The position numbers and the translations under genes are program-made. Shown one piece after another: positions 47,145 to 60,797 of a DNA stretch of 64,000 bases. This stretch comes from Fennellomyces sp. T-0311 (lineage: Eukaryota; Mucoromycota; Mucoromycetes; Mucorales; Lichtheimiaceae), in NCBI GenBank assembly GCA_025266875.1, contig JALLLT010000001.1:1364001-1428000 (forward strand), given 5' to 3'. The stretch's first letter is position 1; each line of letters opens with the position of its first letter. The notes under the pieces are model-generated. The model was not told where the DNA came from and made no database searches. It worked only from the letters and a program-made list of their open reading frames with translations.

Positions 47145-48833
47145 TTATGCTCCTATTGCCATGCCCAATGGGTTTCTTAACTGAGCTTGCCACCCAATCG
47201 CACTTGCGCTGCAACCTCTTGGCCATCGTACATTCGACCCATACAGCTCTTCCATCTCACGCATAAATCCTTCAAAGTAGCTCCATGAGGATTTGGCTTT
47301 TTGTGATTGACTGAACCCGCCACCAGGCCAAACCATTTTCGAATGATCCTTGTGTAATATAAACGTATGGTGACTGACTAAGAATTTGAACCCGAGTGCA
47401 TTCAATTGCAATGCATGCGACTGCTTGTCACCACCTTGATTCCGAAACCGCACGTCGTATAGAGGTGTCGTCTCGCGAGGCACAATATAATATGGTTCCC
47501 ATTGTGATTCGTAACATACTTCATAGTACAGTGTTTGGTTGGGATTGAGAGCCATTGACATGGCCAAGGTGGGCCCATGACCGCTACCCGGATCCGTAAT
47601 ATAGGCGACACCATCCTTGACAAGCTCTCTCAGTTCGCTGATATCCTGTGGAAGTGGATCATCCTTGTGCGACTCGAGAATGGCATAGCAAGGGATTACC
47701 ATCGCAACCTGTTCCTGTGCCAGTGCCAATAGTTTGGTTTGGGAGTGAGCATACATATCCCCAGGTGGAGTAAAATCGGCATCCATGACGAAAACGTGCG
47801 ACGTAGTTGACGCGGTAATGGCGAGGTTTCGAAGGTGGTTGATGGGGTATTTTAGATGATCCGGATTGGAGTAATCCGGTTTTACAAAAACAATGTTGAC
47901 CCGCGAATAGAGGATGACGTTGGCCGGGACGGCAAAAAACGATCTCAGGTAATTCACATCATTCGGTTCCGTCAGGTATCTGTGATATACAAATTAGCAT
48001 GCATAAAGCTTCGAACCGGCATGAATTTACATTGCAACCGATACGGGACCTGCCCATGCATCGAGAACTTGAGTGAATACACCGAGTCGGTTGACTGAGA
48101 ACTGGGAGACAAGTGTCAGATCAGGAGACTGAGAAGCTTGTTGACCTGAGTATGCAACGATTATCTCTTGATCCATGTTGGCCGGATCTATGTGACCTTT
48201 TAGCAATCGCTAGGCTTTCGTAACACTTCTCCTCGTACCCGCAATCTGTTGCTTAAGCTGTGATGCAAGAATATAAAGGTCCCCCCGAAGATCCACCTCG
48301 ACAACGTCCTGACAACCCTTCTCAATACAGTCAGTCTGCCCTTGTGTTATCGCCATCCATGTGTCGTCGGCCGCCTTGAGCAGTAGCTCACAACCAAGAT
48401 CAACTTGGATCGTCGCTATGTTGCGATACAAGCCTTCTTGCTTGAGCTCTTCCGAATCATGGTGATACCGTTCGTCGTGAGGATGCCAGGTTGCACACCG
48501 GCCTTGCGGATTACACAACGTTGCCGCACATTGTCGCTTTGAAAGTAACGTATCGTATGCTGGTTGATCGCGTAATGAGACTTGAGTACTAACTGATGAT
48601 CTGGATAGGGCGGTCCAGAACAGCAAGATTAAAAGGACCAGGAACAGAATGCCGTAACGTTTCGCATCGCCAAGATGTATTTTTGTACTGCTTGCTGTTG
48701 TCAGCGGCTGTGGTTTACGGTTATAAAAGTGACGACGTGTCAGGGGGACGGATTGTTTGGGCTTTTCGTCAATGGTCAATGAGTCATTGCCAGTCGCGAA
48801 CGTCGCTCGCGACGTGCTTAGGCGTCTATTCAT
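47145..48833 (-). CDS. LARGE-like glycosyltransferase, family GT49
   Basis: Exons 48833-48239, 48187-48031 and 47979-47145 give 528 aa. A cytosolic tail of about 62 residues precedes one membrane helix (YGILFLVLLILLFWTAL), so it is a type II Golgi protein. The catalytic part carries LTLVSQFSVNRLGVFTQVLD, WAGPVSVAIYLTEPNDV, INHLRNLAITAST, the DxD motif in HVFVMDADFTPPGDMY, and WEPYYIVPRETTPLYDVRF, then FLVSHHTFILHKDHSKMVWP. These are Glyco_transf_49 hallmarks (LARGE, B4GAT1), which add glucuronic acid or xylose. The acceptor is unknown; a role in acidic wall or capsule glycans is inference. The start lies only 58 nt after the AK6 stop. Confidence 0.85.
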
Positions 48834-48891
48834 ACAAAAGGGTTTGGTGTAGGTTTGAGTTCCGGAACATAAACTATTTACAGATATATTT

Positions 48892-49574
48892 TTATTTGGC
48901 GTGTTGTGCTTTGTAGGCGTCGAGCCACCGCTGTACTCGATCCACATTACTCTCCATATCAGCCACCGTGTTACTAGGCAACTCGACCACAATCTCTTCC
49001 GCATATGATTCACGGGCCGTTTCCAAGACTACTTGCATGATTTCGCATTCCATATTTTCTTGTATTTTACGCTGATTGTATCCACTGGATAGAAAAATGT
49101 CAGTCATGACTTGATTGCATATATAACTCTTGTTACCGCTTCTCCATCCGGTCATATAGAGGCTGGGTATCTGCTCGCAGGACAATGACAAGATCGAACC
49201 ATCGCTCTGGAAAGATCTCACAGGTATGGAAATCAACCACCTTGCCTCCTTCTTTCATTAAGTCTTCCATTTCATCCAAAAGCTAGTCTCCGGTCTTAGC
49301 ATTGCTATTGTCTGTTGGTTGGATCAAATTTACCTTGTCTTCGTCCAAGACGTGGGTATCGAACTCGGCCAGATAGCCTTCGTGGAGCTGCTTTTGTCTG
49401 ACAAGTTCACCGACGTTGATATGTTGCAAGCCAGTGACACTAGCAATCAGCTCGCTAGTAGTAGTTTTGCCTAACATCCAATTATTCAACACGTCTGAGA
49501 TTTTTAAACTATGAGCGCACATTACCACAGCCTGGTGTGCCAGTGACGAGAATGTTGGGTAGATCGCGTTCCAT
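48892..49574 (-). CDS. FAP7: Adenylate kinase 6 / Fap7 (hCINAP)
   Basis: Four exons (49574-49526, 49470-49334, 49282-49137, 49084-48892) give 174 aa. The sequence begins MERDLPNILVTGTPGCGKTT with the P-loop, followed by SELIASVTGLQHINVGELVR, FDTHVLDEDK, GGKVVDFHTCEIFPERWFDL, RGYNQRKIQENMECEIMQVV and EEIVVELPSNTVADMESNVD, all standard AK6 features. Fap7 binds Rps14 and works in 18S rRNA maturation at site D in the late small subunit pathway, and can phosphorylate AMP. The gene is immediately upstream of the GT49 gene on the same strand. Confidence 0.94.
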
Positions 49575-50705
49575 TGCCGGGATCGATCGAGTGTCTGAAT
49601 CTGAATCGTACATTGTCAAAAGAGGTCCAAAAATTTCTTTCGGAGAACTCTTCCATATCGGATGGCTTGATCTTGGAAAGTTTCAGTACCCAAAATGGGC
49701 ATGTGGTCGGCAACAGTCAACATTCTATTACATATCAGCGGTTTTCAAAGTTTGGCTATGCGTTTCCGTGGTATCTAAATGAATTTGATCAGAATCATAG
49801 CGTCGGAACTGGGCAACGCCATGACGCCACAAAGGCTAGGTCAAAAAGGATCACATGGTATGAACTTGGGCTTGTCAAGTCAATTTGGGTTGTCAAACTG
49901 CCACACAAAGTAAAATAATACCTAGTAACACCTATTAATGATAATACCAGCAGTCTACGGTATAACTACAGATCAAGAAGATAACGGCGCCAATGTACTG
50001 TCTTGTTGTAAGCCGTAATAATGTAAAGCTAAGCTGTACACAGTTATACTGAAACTTTTTGTGCACCAGGTGTCTTTCTACTATGCGTCGGATAAAAGGC
50101 TATATCAACACATTGATATGCGTATCATATACAAAGTAAAGACAATGAATCTGATTTCTGACACTATGACACACACAGGTATGCCATACGTAGTAAAGAA
50201 TATATACTAATAATTTGGTGCAGAAAATAGGCAAAAGCTGCTACCAAAAGCGAAATTATGAAGTATCCCAGGATGTAAAGTCGAAGTATTATTAAGCTTC
50301 TGCACCCCGCATTATCAAATACAGCTAACTGGGTGCTAGCGCTTATAAAGTGCATCAGCTTTTTATTTCACATAGCATGTACCAATCTGCCAAACCAAGT
50401 ACATCAGCAATAAGAAAACACTGGTCATACTAATTCTTCTTATTACTTCCAAAACTAATTAACGCCAACTTATATTATACTGTCGTTAACAGTTACACAG
50501 GCCTTTACAAAATCTGCATTGGAGGCCCTAAAGTCGGATTTTGTCGGATTTGCATAGCTGTATCATGCTAAGGTGTCATCCTGACACGTGGTGAGCAAGA
50601 AGGCGCAGTGTCGTTTAACAGCCACTGATTCCAACAGCAATCATTATCAAGTCCATGTTTTCTTATGTAATGAGAAGTTGCCCACGACACACCAGGAAAT
50701 TGCCC
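49575..50705. other. Intergenic region between AK6 and GRS1
   Basis: About 1.1 kb upstream of both divergent genes. Short frames (49574-49918 plus, 49713-49522 minus) have no family features. No RNA gene recognised. Confidence 0.45.
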
Positions 50706-50713
50706 GTATATAC
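50706..50713 (+). promoter_or_regulatory. TATA-like element of GRS1
   Basis: GTATATAC about 131-138 nt upstream of the AUG start. Transcription starting shortly downstream would include the upstream TTG at 50775. Confidence 0.35.
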
Positions 50714-50843
50714 GGCCCAGTTTCCCGTGTGCTCCGTGAGAAAGGCGAGTCGGATTGACTCAGTGTGAGTGGCTTTGCTCTCCGACCCTCCGTTTAAAAG
50801 GGCTAGGTTGGGGGAGGTTTTTCCAAGACGCGAACCTATCATT

Positions 50844-52857
50844 ATGGCCACCGAGAAATTTGACAGAGCTGCTCTTGAGCAGCTTGTGACCAAGCGCTTC
50901 TTCTTTGCACCTTCGTTTCAAATCTACGGTGGTGTTGCCGGTTTCTACGATTATGGACCGACTGGCTGTGCCCTCATGAACAACATTATTTCTGTATGGC
51001 GCAACCATTTCGTGTTGGAGGAGGAAATGTTGGAGCTCGACACTACCATCATGAACACCTATGATGTGCTCAAGACTTCGGGCCACGTCGACAAGTTTGC
51101 TGACTGGATGTGCAAGGATTTGAAGAATGGCGAGATTTTCCGTGCTGATCATTTGGTCGAGGCTGTGCTTGAAGCTCGCCTGCAGGGTGACCGTGAAGCG
51201 CGCGCTGCCAAGGAAGGTGCTGCTGCGGTGGATGCTGCCAAGCAGGCTGGTGAAGCTGCCAAGAAGGCCAGCAAGAAGAAGAAGAAGGGTACGGTTGTTG
51301 CTGTGGAATTGCCCGAAGAGGAACGTAAGGCCTATGAGGAAATCCTTGCTCAGGTAAAAGCAGGCGACGCGTTGACCAGACACCAGAGGCTAAGAGCATA
51401 TGCGTAGATCGATAACTATGGCGGTCCCGAGCTAGCTCAGCTCATCACCAAATACAACATCCGCTCTCCCGAGACTGGCAACGAATTGTCCATGCCTCAA
51501 GAGTTCAACTTGATGTTCGAGAGCAGCATTGGTCCCACTGGCCAGCTCAAGGGGTAAGCTTCGAGTGATAGGCGTGTTCTTGCGGTGGTAAACCTAATCA
51601 TCCAACAGTTTCCTGCGGCCCGAAACTGCCCAGGGCCAGTTTTTGAACTTTAAGAAGCTTTTGGAATTCAACAATGACAAGATGCCGTTTGCGTCTGCAC
51701 AGGTGGGCCGTGCATTCCGTAACGAAATCAGTCCTCGATCCGGTTTGTTGCGCGTGCGTGAGTTCACCATGGCCGAGATCGAGCACTATGTCGATCCCAA
51801 CAACAAGAATCACGCCGGCTACCAGGACGTCAAGGATATCGTCATTCCTCTGTTGTCCAAGGATGTCCAGTTGTCTGGCAAGACGAACACCACTGAAATG
51901 TCCATCGGCGACGCTGTCGAAAAGAAGGTCATCGACAACCAGACGCTCGGTTACTTCATTGCCCGCATCTACCAGTTCTTGCTCAAGATCGGTATCAAGC
52001 GCGAAAAGTTGCGCTTCCGTCAGCACATGGACAACGAAATGGCCCATTACGCGTGTGATTGTTGGGACGCTGAGATCAAGACCAGCTATGGCTGGATCGA
52101 ATGTGTTGGCTGTGCGGATCGATCTGCCTATGACTTGACCGTGCACTCTGTCCGCACCAAGGAGAAGCTTGTCGTGCGCGAGCAATTGGCTGAACCCCTC
52201 ACTGTTCAAAAGTGGCAGGTCGAGATCAACAAGAAGACTTTTGGCCCCAAGTACAAGAGAAACGCCAAGGCTATCGAGGAAGCGCTCCTCAGCTACACTG
52301 ATGAATGCTTCGCACAACTTGAGAAGGATTTGGAAAGCAAGGGTTCGTCGATTGTCGAGGCAGATGGTCAAAAGTTCGAGGTTAGCAAGGATGATGTTAG
52401 TGTCAAGTTGGCCACCGTCACGGAGCATGTGCGCGAATACACCCCCAATGTCATTGAGCCCTCCTTTGGTATCGGCCGTATCCTGTACTCCTTGCTCGAA
52501 CACAGCTGGTGGGTGCGTGAAGACGATGAGGCGCGTAACGTGTTGTCGTTCCCTGCCATCGTGGCTCCGTTCAAGTGCTGCATTCTGCCTTTGTCGGGTA
52601 ATTCCGAGTTTGAACCTTTTGTCAAGAAATTCTCGCGTGCTCTGCGCCAGAATGGCGTCTCCACCCGCACCGATGACAGCAAGACCTCCATTGGTCGTCG
52701 CTACTCGCGTAATGACGAGTTGGGTATCCCATATGCTATCACTATCGACTTCCAGACTGTCGAGGATAACACCGTGACCCTCCGTTACCGTGATTCCACC
52801 AAACAGATCCGTGACTCGTTCGAGAACATCCTCAAGATCCTCAAGGAAGAGCAATAA
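50844..52857 (+). CDS. GRS1: Glycyl-tRNA synthetase
   Basis: Exons 50844-51353, 51408-51553 and 51609-52857 give 634 aa. Class II core motifs are visible: [20 protein letters not shown] near the start, [17 protein letters not shown], motif 2 [20 protein letters not shown] (about residue 252), and motif 3 [18 protein letters not shown] (about residue 501). The anticodon-binding domain ends the protein. The Lys/Ala-rich insertion around residues 115-150 ([10 protein letters not shown]) is typical of eukaryotic enzymes. It charges tRNA-Gly. Codon use is highly biased, so the opposite strand shows a long shadow frame. An in-frame upstream extension with non-AUG codons may add a mitochondrial form. 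Confidence 0.97.
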
Positions 52858-53536
52858 TGTAGATAACAAAAGCTGTATGTAACTATTAGGTAAAAATTAT
52901 ATGGGATCCTTGCTGTTCAAAGGAATGGAATGTTGCTCTTTATCGTGTGTCTCAAAGCTGGGTGAATGTTGTGTTAGTGCGTGCCATGTCCAGGGGTAAA
53001 ACTGTCAGTTCCCCGATAACTTTATCAGGACTAGCCGTTCACTATATAACTATGGTTATCTTGATCACAGTAACACAGTGAGATGATGAATTTAAAGTAA
53101 CCTGTCTGTGTTACGTGATGTTGTTCTTCGTTTACCAGACCTAACGATGAGCTCCTCTAAGATAAATGATTACTCGGCTTTTGTCAGGAAATTTAAAACA
53201 GAAAGAAGTATGCAAATGACGGTTGATTGAGCATTGCTGGAGCTTGTCGTGGTAACTGAATGCTCGAACAGAACTTGAGCGGAAAGAATGTAATCCCGAA
53301 GAATGGCCTATTAGTGTTAAAGTTAAACGTGGTATGGCAGCTGATTCAGTGTGTTGGATGATTTCCTCGTAACGTTGAACTCATGTAGATTCCAGCAATA
53401 CAAAAGACGAATACGGTATGCACCGACAGCTGATTGAATTTTCCCATGGTAACATTTTATCCCAAAGCAGCCTTTGACAAGAACAATATAGGTAAAACAG
53501 CGCAAACTGGTTAAATTGTTCCATAATAACAAGTGA
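52858..53536. other. Intergenic region
   Basis: 680 nt between GRS1 and the triple-HNH gene; no coding exon or RNA gene seen. Confidence 0.45.
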
Positions 53537-55010
53537 ATGCATCTAGGCTCCAAAGCAAGACAAAATAGGCGTCAATGGCGAAATTTCAGACCATTCATTC
53601 GTAAGTGCTACATATAGACGGTCCACGTTGTAAAATCAAACTTATCGTGTTTCAGCAACGGATATACCGACGATTGGAGACCCTGATCTGGCGTGTCTCT
53701 ATCATCCGCGGCTGCCAAAAGAAGTTGCTGCCCCATACTACGTCTCTAAAGAAGGCATCGTTTACGAGGCGGATGACAAAGGAGAGCTCTCGGTCAAAAC
53801 GCCACCAGGACCAAGCAATCATTTGTATCGGTTTACGGATAAGGACGGAAAACACATTGACATCAGACTGGAGGAAATTGTGGTCGCGACATTCGTTGAC
53901 AAGTTCAAGGGAGACGGCGAAAAAAAGATGGGGTACATAATGCATGTTGACGGCAACCAGCTCAACTTTAGACTACACAATCTGATGGTGAACAAAGTTG
54001 ACAAAATTAAAGATTTCGACTGGACACGGTTATCACAGTTGGATAAGACTGCTCGATACATCACCATCAACAACATACACGACAAATTGGCGTTCAAAAA
54101 GTATCTCGTCTCGGATTCTGGCAGAATCTTTAGTCTCGCCTTGAAAGACCATATTAGGCCTACCAAGAGCTGTGACGGATTCCAACATATTTTGCTCACA
54201 TCCGATAACTACACTGAAGTTTCATTTCCAGTCCACTGCATAGTGCTACAGTCCTTCAATAGCTGTCGGATAAAACAAGACAATATTCGTCACATCAACC
54301 ATAACACAGCAGACAACAGTCTGGCAAACCTTGAGCTAATTAATAACGATGATCTGGTGCGCCAAAAATGTACGATGGTCAACTCTACGATGCACGGGAT
54401 AGGAAAGATATCATCAAGTACTCATGCGAAGCCAAAAGTCGCACGCGCTACCAACAAAAAAGAGGAGCGAAAGTGGCCCTTACCTCCGGTGACTGAAGAG
54501 ACAAAATGGGCTACGGTCGGCTTCCTTCCCTGGATCGAATTGGCCTTTGATAACTACGAAGTATCGGCAATGGGTCATGTTCGCATAAAAAACGACGCTG
54601 CCTTGGTACCAATCAACTATTCATTCAATGGAACAGCAACAGTATGCCTAACCTGCTACGACACACCATATCAGCTGCAAGTTTCGCAGCTCGTTGCATA
54701 TGCGTTTGTGAAAGGATACAGCGAACATCGGAGTGCAGTGATACACATCAACAAAACTCGTCAAGATAATCGTGCCGAGAATTTGCAGTGGGTGGAGAAG
54801 GTCATCACAAAATCACGCAGCAGGGTCTCTCGCAAGGTCACTGCATCTCTCTTGGATGACCCAGAAAATGTCAGAGAGTATCCATCGATCTCCAATGCTG
54901 AAAAAGCGCTATCTATATCCCTACGCAAGAAACGTGCAAACGAGGAGACTTTTACACAGAAGGTTACATGGGATGGCAAGGAGCAATTAGCAAATATTCA
55001 AGTGTCTTAA
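53537..55010 (+). CDS. Protein with three tandem HNH/NUMOD4-like modules
   Basis: Exons 53537-53600 and 53656-55010 give 472 aa. The first exon is basic (MHLGSKARQNRRQWRNF). Three related units follow, each a short strand pair, an alpha segment and an H-x-(N/D)-x(3-5)-N-x(3)-NL block: unit 1 about residues 48-134 (IMHVDGNQLNFRLHNLMV), unit 2 about 168-252 (VHCIVLQSF..., IRHINHNTADNSLANLELIN) and unit 3 about 311-402 (WIELAFDNYEVSAMGHVRIK, QLVAYAFV, VIHINKTRQDNRAENLQWV). Unit 3 is the clearest NUMOD4-HNH pattern, known from homing endonucleases. Only unit 2 keeps the upstream His; units 1 and 3 have Glu and Ser there. Nuclease activity is therefore uncertain; nucleic-acid binding is possible. 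Confidence 0.7.
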
Positions 55011-55277
55011 AGGTGTATATCAAATCTTTGTAAATTATATATAGTCAGTTAATACATTTAAAGTTTCTCCTTTATTATGTCAAGGTCCTTGGAATCCCAC
55101 GTGGGGGTGTTCTCTAGTCTGCCAAAGGTAATATACCACGAGATGGTAGGGAGCATACAGCAATACAGAAAATACAACGCGGTTCCATGGTCGAGGTTTA
55201 GCGTTATGAAACGAGGCTTTATGTACAGTATTAGTTTAGACAAGTTGAAATGCAAATAAAGAGAGATGTAAAGGAAA

Positions 55278-58545
<3,268 letters not shown>

Positions 58546-58723
58546 TTTAGCGGTAAGAAGTAAAAGACGCGGAGTACAACGCCAAACACGTCGCGAAAAA
58601 ACGAAGAGTAAAAAAAACGTCAGTGACTGCCAGTAAGCTTGCCTTTTTAGGGCAAACATCAAATCAATTTCCACGGGCGTCTTTTTAATTAATTGCTATG
58701 GTTATCAGTTGCTATAGTTTCTT

Positions 58724-58743
58724 TTATTATTATTATTATTATT
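58724..58743. repeat. TTA trinucleotide repeat
   Basis: (TTA)n run of about 20 nt immediately downstream of the Myb gene stop and upstream of MCM6. Confidence 0.8.
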
Positions 58744-58752
58744 CAAATGGTA

Positions 58753-60573
58753 TTATGTCAAGGTACGACTACGCAAACCAAAACGATTCCCTGACCGAGA
58801 CATATATTCGTGCTTATATCGACACGCCCATGGCGAACGGCCTGTTCCAAGTTTCTTGGCTATTTCATTCCAGTTCACATTGATGGATTGATCCTTATAC
58901 GGCTGGATAAGTTCTGTCAATTGAATCTGCTCCTCTGCTGACCAATGCCCATGTTTCACATTGGGGCTGATGCCACGTAGCCAGCGAACACGACACTGTG
59001 ATGCAGTACGTGTCGGGACAAGTGATGCCACCCTTTTCCACGATGACTCGCCCACCTGGTTCACGGCAAACCGGAGTTTATCATCCTCTTCTTCTGTCCA
59101 GTGACCGGTCTTTATCTCATTCTGTTTCCACCAACGCATACATTGCCCGGGTGTTCGATGCGGCAAGTACGTATTGGCAATGGCAATCCAGTTGCTGCCA
59201 AACATATGCACGCCTTCGCGAACCAACGCCTTCTCCTCTTCGCTAAAGTGACCCTTTTCGATAGGCTTCTCGATATGCTTCAGGTGTTGGTTCCATCGAT
59301 ACATGCATTGCGCTTGGGTTCTTCCGTCAATCTCGCTGGCGATGCGTTCCCAATCAGGATGATACAGCTCTGCCAATTGCCGGAGTTTCGTGTCCTCTTG
59401 GGGTGTCCACGGCACCCTTTGCACCGCATCTGGATGCTTCAATTGATCATACTTGTAGCGACATCTTACTGCTGTTTTCCCCACTTTGGTTGCCACTTCC
59501 GTCCAATTAATACTCTTAGTATCTTGCGTCGCCTCTTTCAGCAATTTTATCTCTTCAGGCGTCCAGTCGCCACCACTGATAACAAGCCCACCGCCGGGTT
59601 TGGACTGGATTGTCGACTCAGTATCGATCCAATCGCGCATAGCATGAGCCATGCGCACCTTCCATTCTCGGGCATTCTCATGCTCCTTTCGTTGGACAAG
59701 ATCGTTGCCAAGGACCGGTTGCATGGATCTGATATCCTGATAAAACTTGATGCTGCATGAAAAGGCGCTGCGGCCCAACTCTTGGCCGACTTTGGTCCAC
59801 TGGCAATTGTGCAGACAAGCCAAATACCAAAACAAACGAGCTTCCTCGTCGGACCAAGTGTTTTTGCCAGTGAGCGACGGTTCCAGCTTTTGCAACCATA
59901 TGCGACGACAAGCGCGGTGTGTTCTTCCAGGCAAGCCCTCCGCAACTTTTCTCCAGTCCTGGCCATACATGATAATCCGTCGCAGCAACAAGTCGTACTC
60001 AGCCTGCGACCATTTGGCGTTGGAGACGGTCGGATCGAGTGTTTCATCGTATCTGTCACGCAACGAGGAGGGAATCCGATGCGGAAGGTACTTTTCGGCG
60101 ATGGATGTCCATCGTCGACCATATTCCTCATATCCTTTGAGCAGTTTCTCATCTTCCTCGGGGGTCCATCGGCCAGGAGCCGGGCATCCGGATCGCTCGC
60201 AGTGCCTTTTGTATCCATACCGTATGCTGCGTATGGTTCGTTGAGGGAGATACTGGTCGCGTATTCTGGACCACGCCGGCCCAAGCGCGTCGAAGGCCCG
60301 TTTCAAGGTTGCGATTTCTTGGCTGGAGAAACCGCCTCGTCGTTTGTCGGGATCAAGTGCCTCAGTCCATCGTTGCTCCACTGCCGATGCGGTCCGGTGT
60401 GGCAAACAATGAGCAGCCAGATCGCGGAATCGTCGACCATTTTGGACGACAAAGTCGCGAATGAGAGTGTCTTCCCAAGGCTCCCATTTGGCGTGGACTT
60501 TGGATGCGAATGCGCGGATGGGAGGACGGGGCGATGCCAGTCGCCAAGTATGACATATATTTCGAAGCATCAT
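58753..60573 (-). CDS. Ten-repeat Myb/SANT protein with mitochondrial-type leader
   Basis: A single exon of 606 aa. The first ATG in the frame is at 60573; no methionine lies upstream although the frame is open to 60780. Residues 1-30 (MMLRNICHTWRLASPRPPIR then AFASKVHAKW) contain Arg/Lys/His, no acidic residue and an amphipathic pattern, like a mitochondrial presequence with a cleavage-like AFAS. Then ten SANT/Myb units run to the C-terminus, each with spaced aromatic residues, for example RWTPEEDEKLLKGYEEYGRR, AKWSQAEYDLLLRRIIMYGQ, VPWTPQEDTKLRQLAELYHP and HWTEEEDDKLRFAVNQVG. Proteins with this many repeats (like SNAPc4) bind DNA. Here organelle DNA binding is possible but unproven; a nuclear localisation cannot be excluded. 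Confidence 0.75.
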   Translation of the reverse strand: MMLRNICHTWRLASPRPPIRAFASKVHAKWEPWEDTLIRDFVVQNGRRFRDLAAHCLPHRTASAVEQRWTEALDPDKRRGGFSSQEIATLKRAFDALGPAWSRIRDQYLPQRTIRSIRYGYKRHCERSGCPAPGRWTPEEDEKLLKGYEEYGRRWTSIAEKYLPHRIPSSLRDRYDETLDPTVSNAKWSQAEYDLLLRRIIMYGQDWRKVAEGLPGRTHRACRRIWLQKLEPSLTGKNTWSDEEARLFWYLACLHNCQWTKVGQELGRSAFSCSIKFYQDIRSMQPVLGNDLVQRKEHENAREWKVRMAHAMRDWIDTESTIQSKPGGGLVISGGDWTPEEIKLLKEATQDTKSINWTEVATKVGKTAVRCRYKYDQLKHPDAVQRVPWTPQEDTKLRQLAELYHPDWERIASEIDGRTQAQCMYRWNQHLKHIEKPIEKGHFSEEEKALVREGVHMFGSNWIAIANTYLPHRTPGQCMRWWKQNEIKTGHWTEEEDDKLRFAVNQVGESSWKRVASLVPTRTASQCRVRWLRGISPNVKHGHWSAEEQIQLTELIQPYKDQSINVNWNEIAKKLGTGRSPWACRYKHEYMSRSGNRFGLRSRTLT

Positions 60574-60797
60574 GAGAGGCGGACAAAACGAGTCAAGTTG
60601 ACTGGCAACAAAATAAGTATTTTCGCGCACTGTAATATGTACATGTACAGCAAAGCAAGGACTATTACATACGTTAGATGACAGTGTTATGTAACCACAG
60701 AGATAAAACCTATAAAGAACGACAAAGAAGCCAATAACAAGAAAGAAGAGGAGGGGGGAAAACAAAGCATGATGATACACGGATGAAGGGGAAGTGC

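Noticed and set aside
51598..52869. 423-aa open frame on the minus strand
   Set aside because: It is the exact antisense of glycyl-tRNA synthetase exon 3. The strong codon bias of GRS1 removes stops from the opposite strand; the product has no family and no splice logic.
59782..60681. 299-aa plus-strand frame and the minus-strand frame 59547-60284
   Set aside because: Both are shadows of the Myb-repeat gene.
60574..60780. N-terminal extension of the Myb gene with hydrophobic residues
   Set aside because: The frame is open but contains no ATG before 60573, so it is probably untranslated leader.
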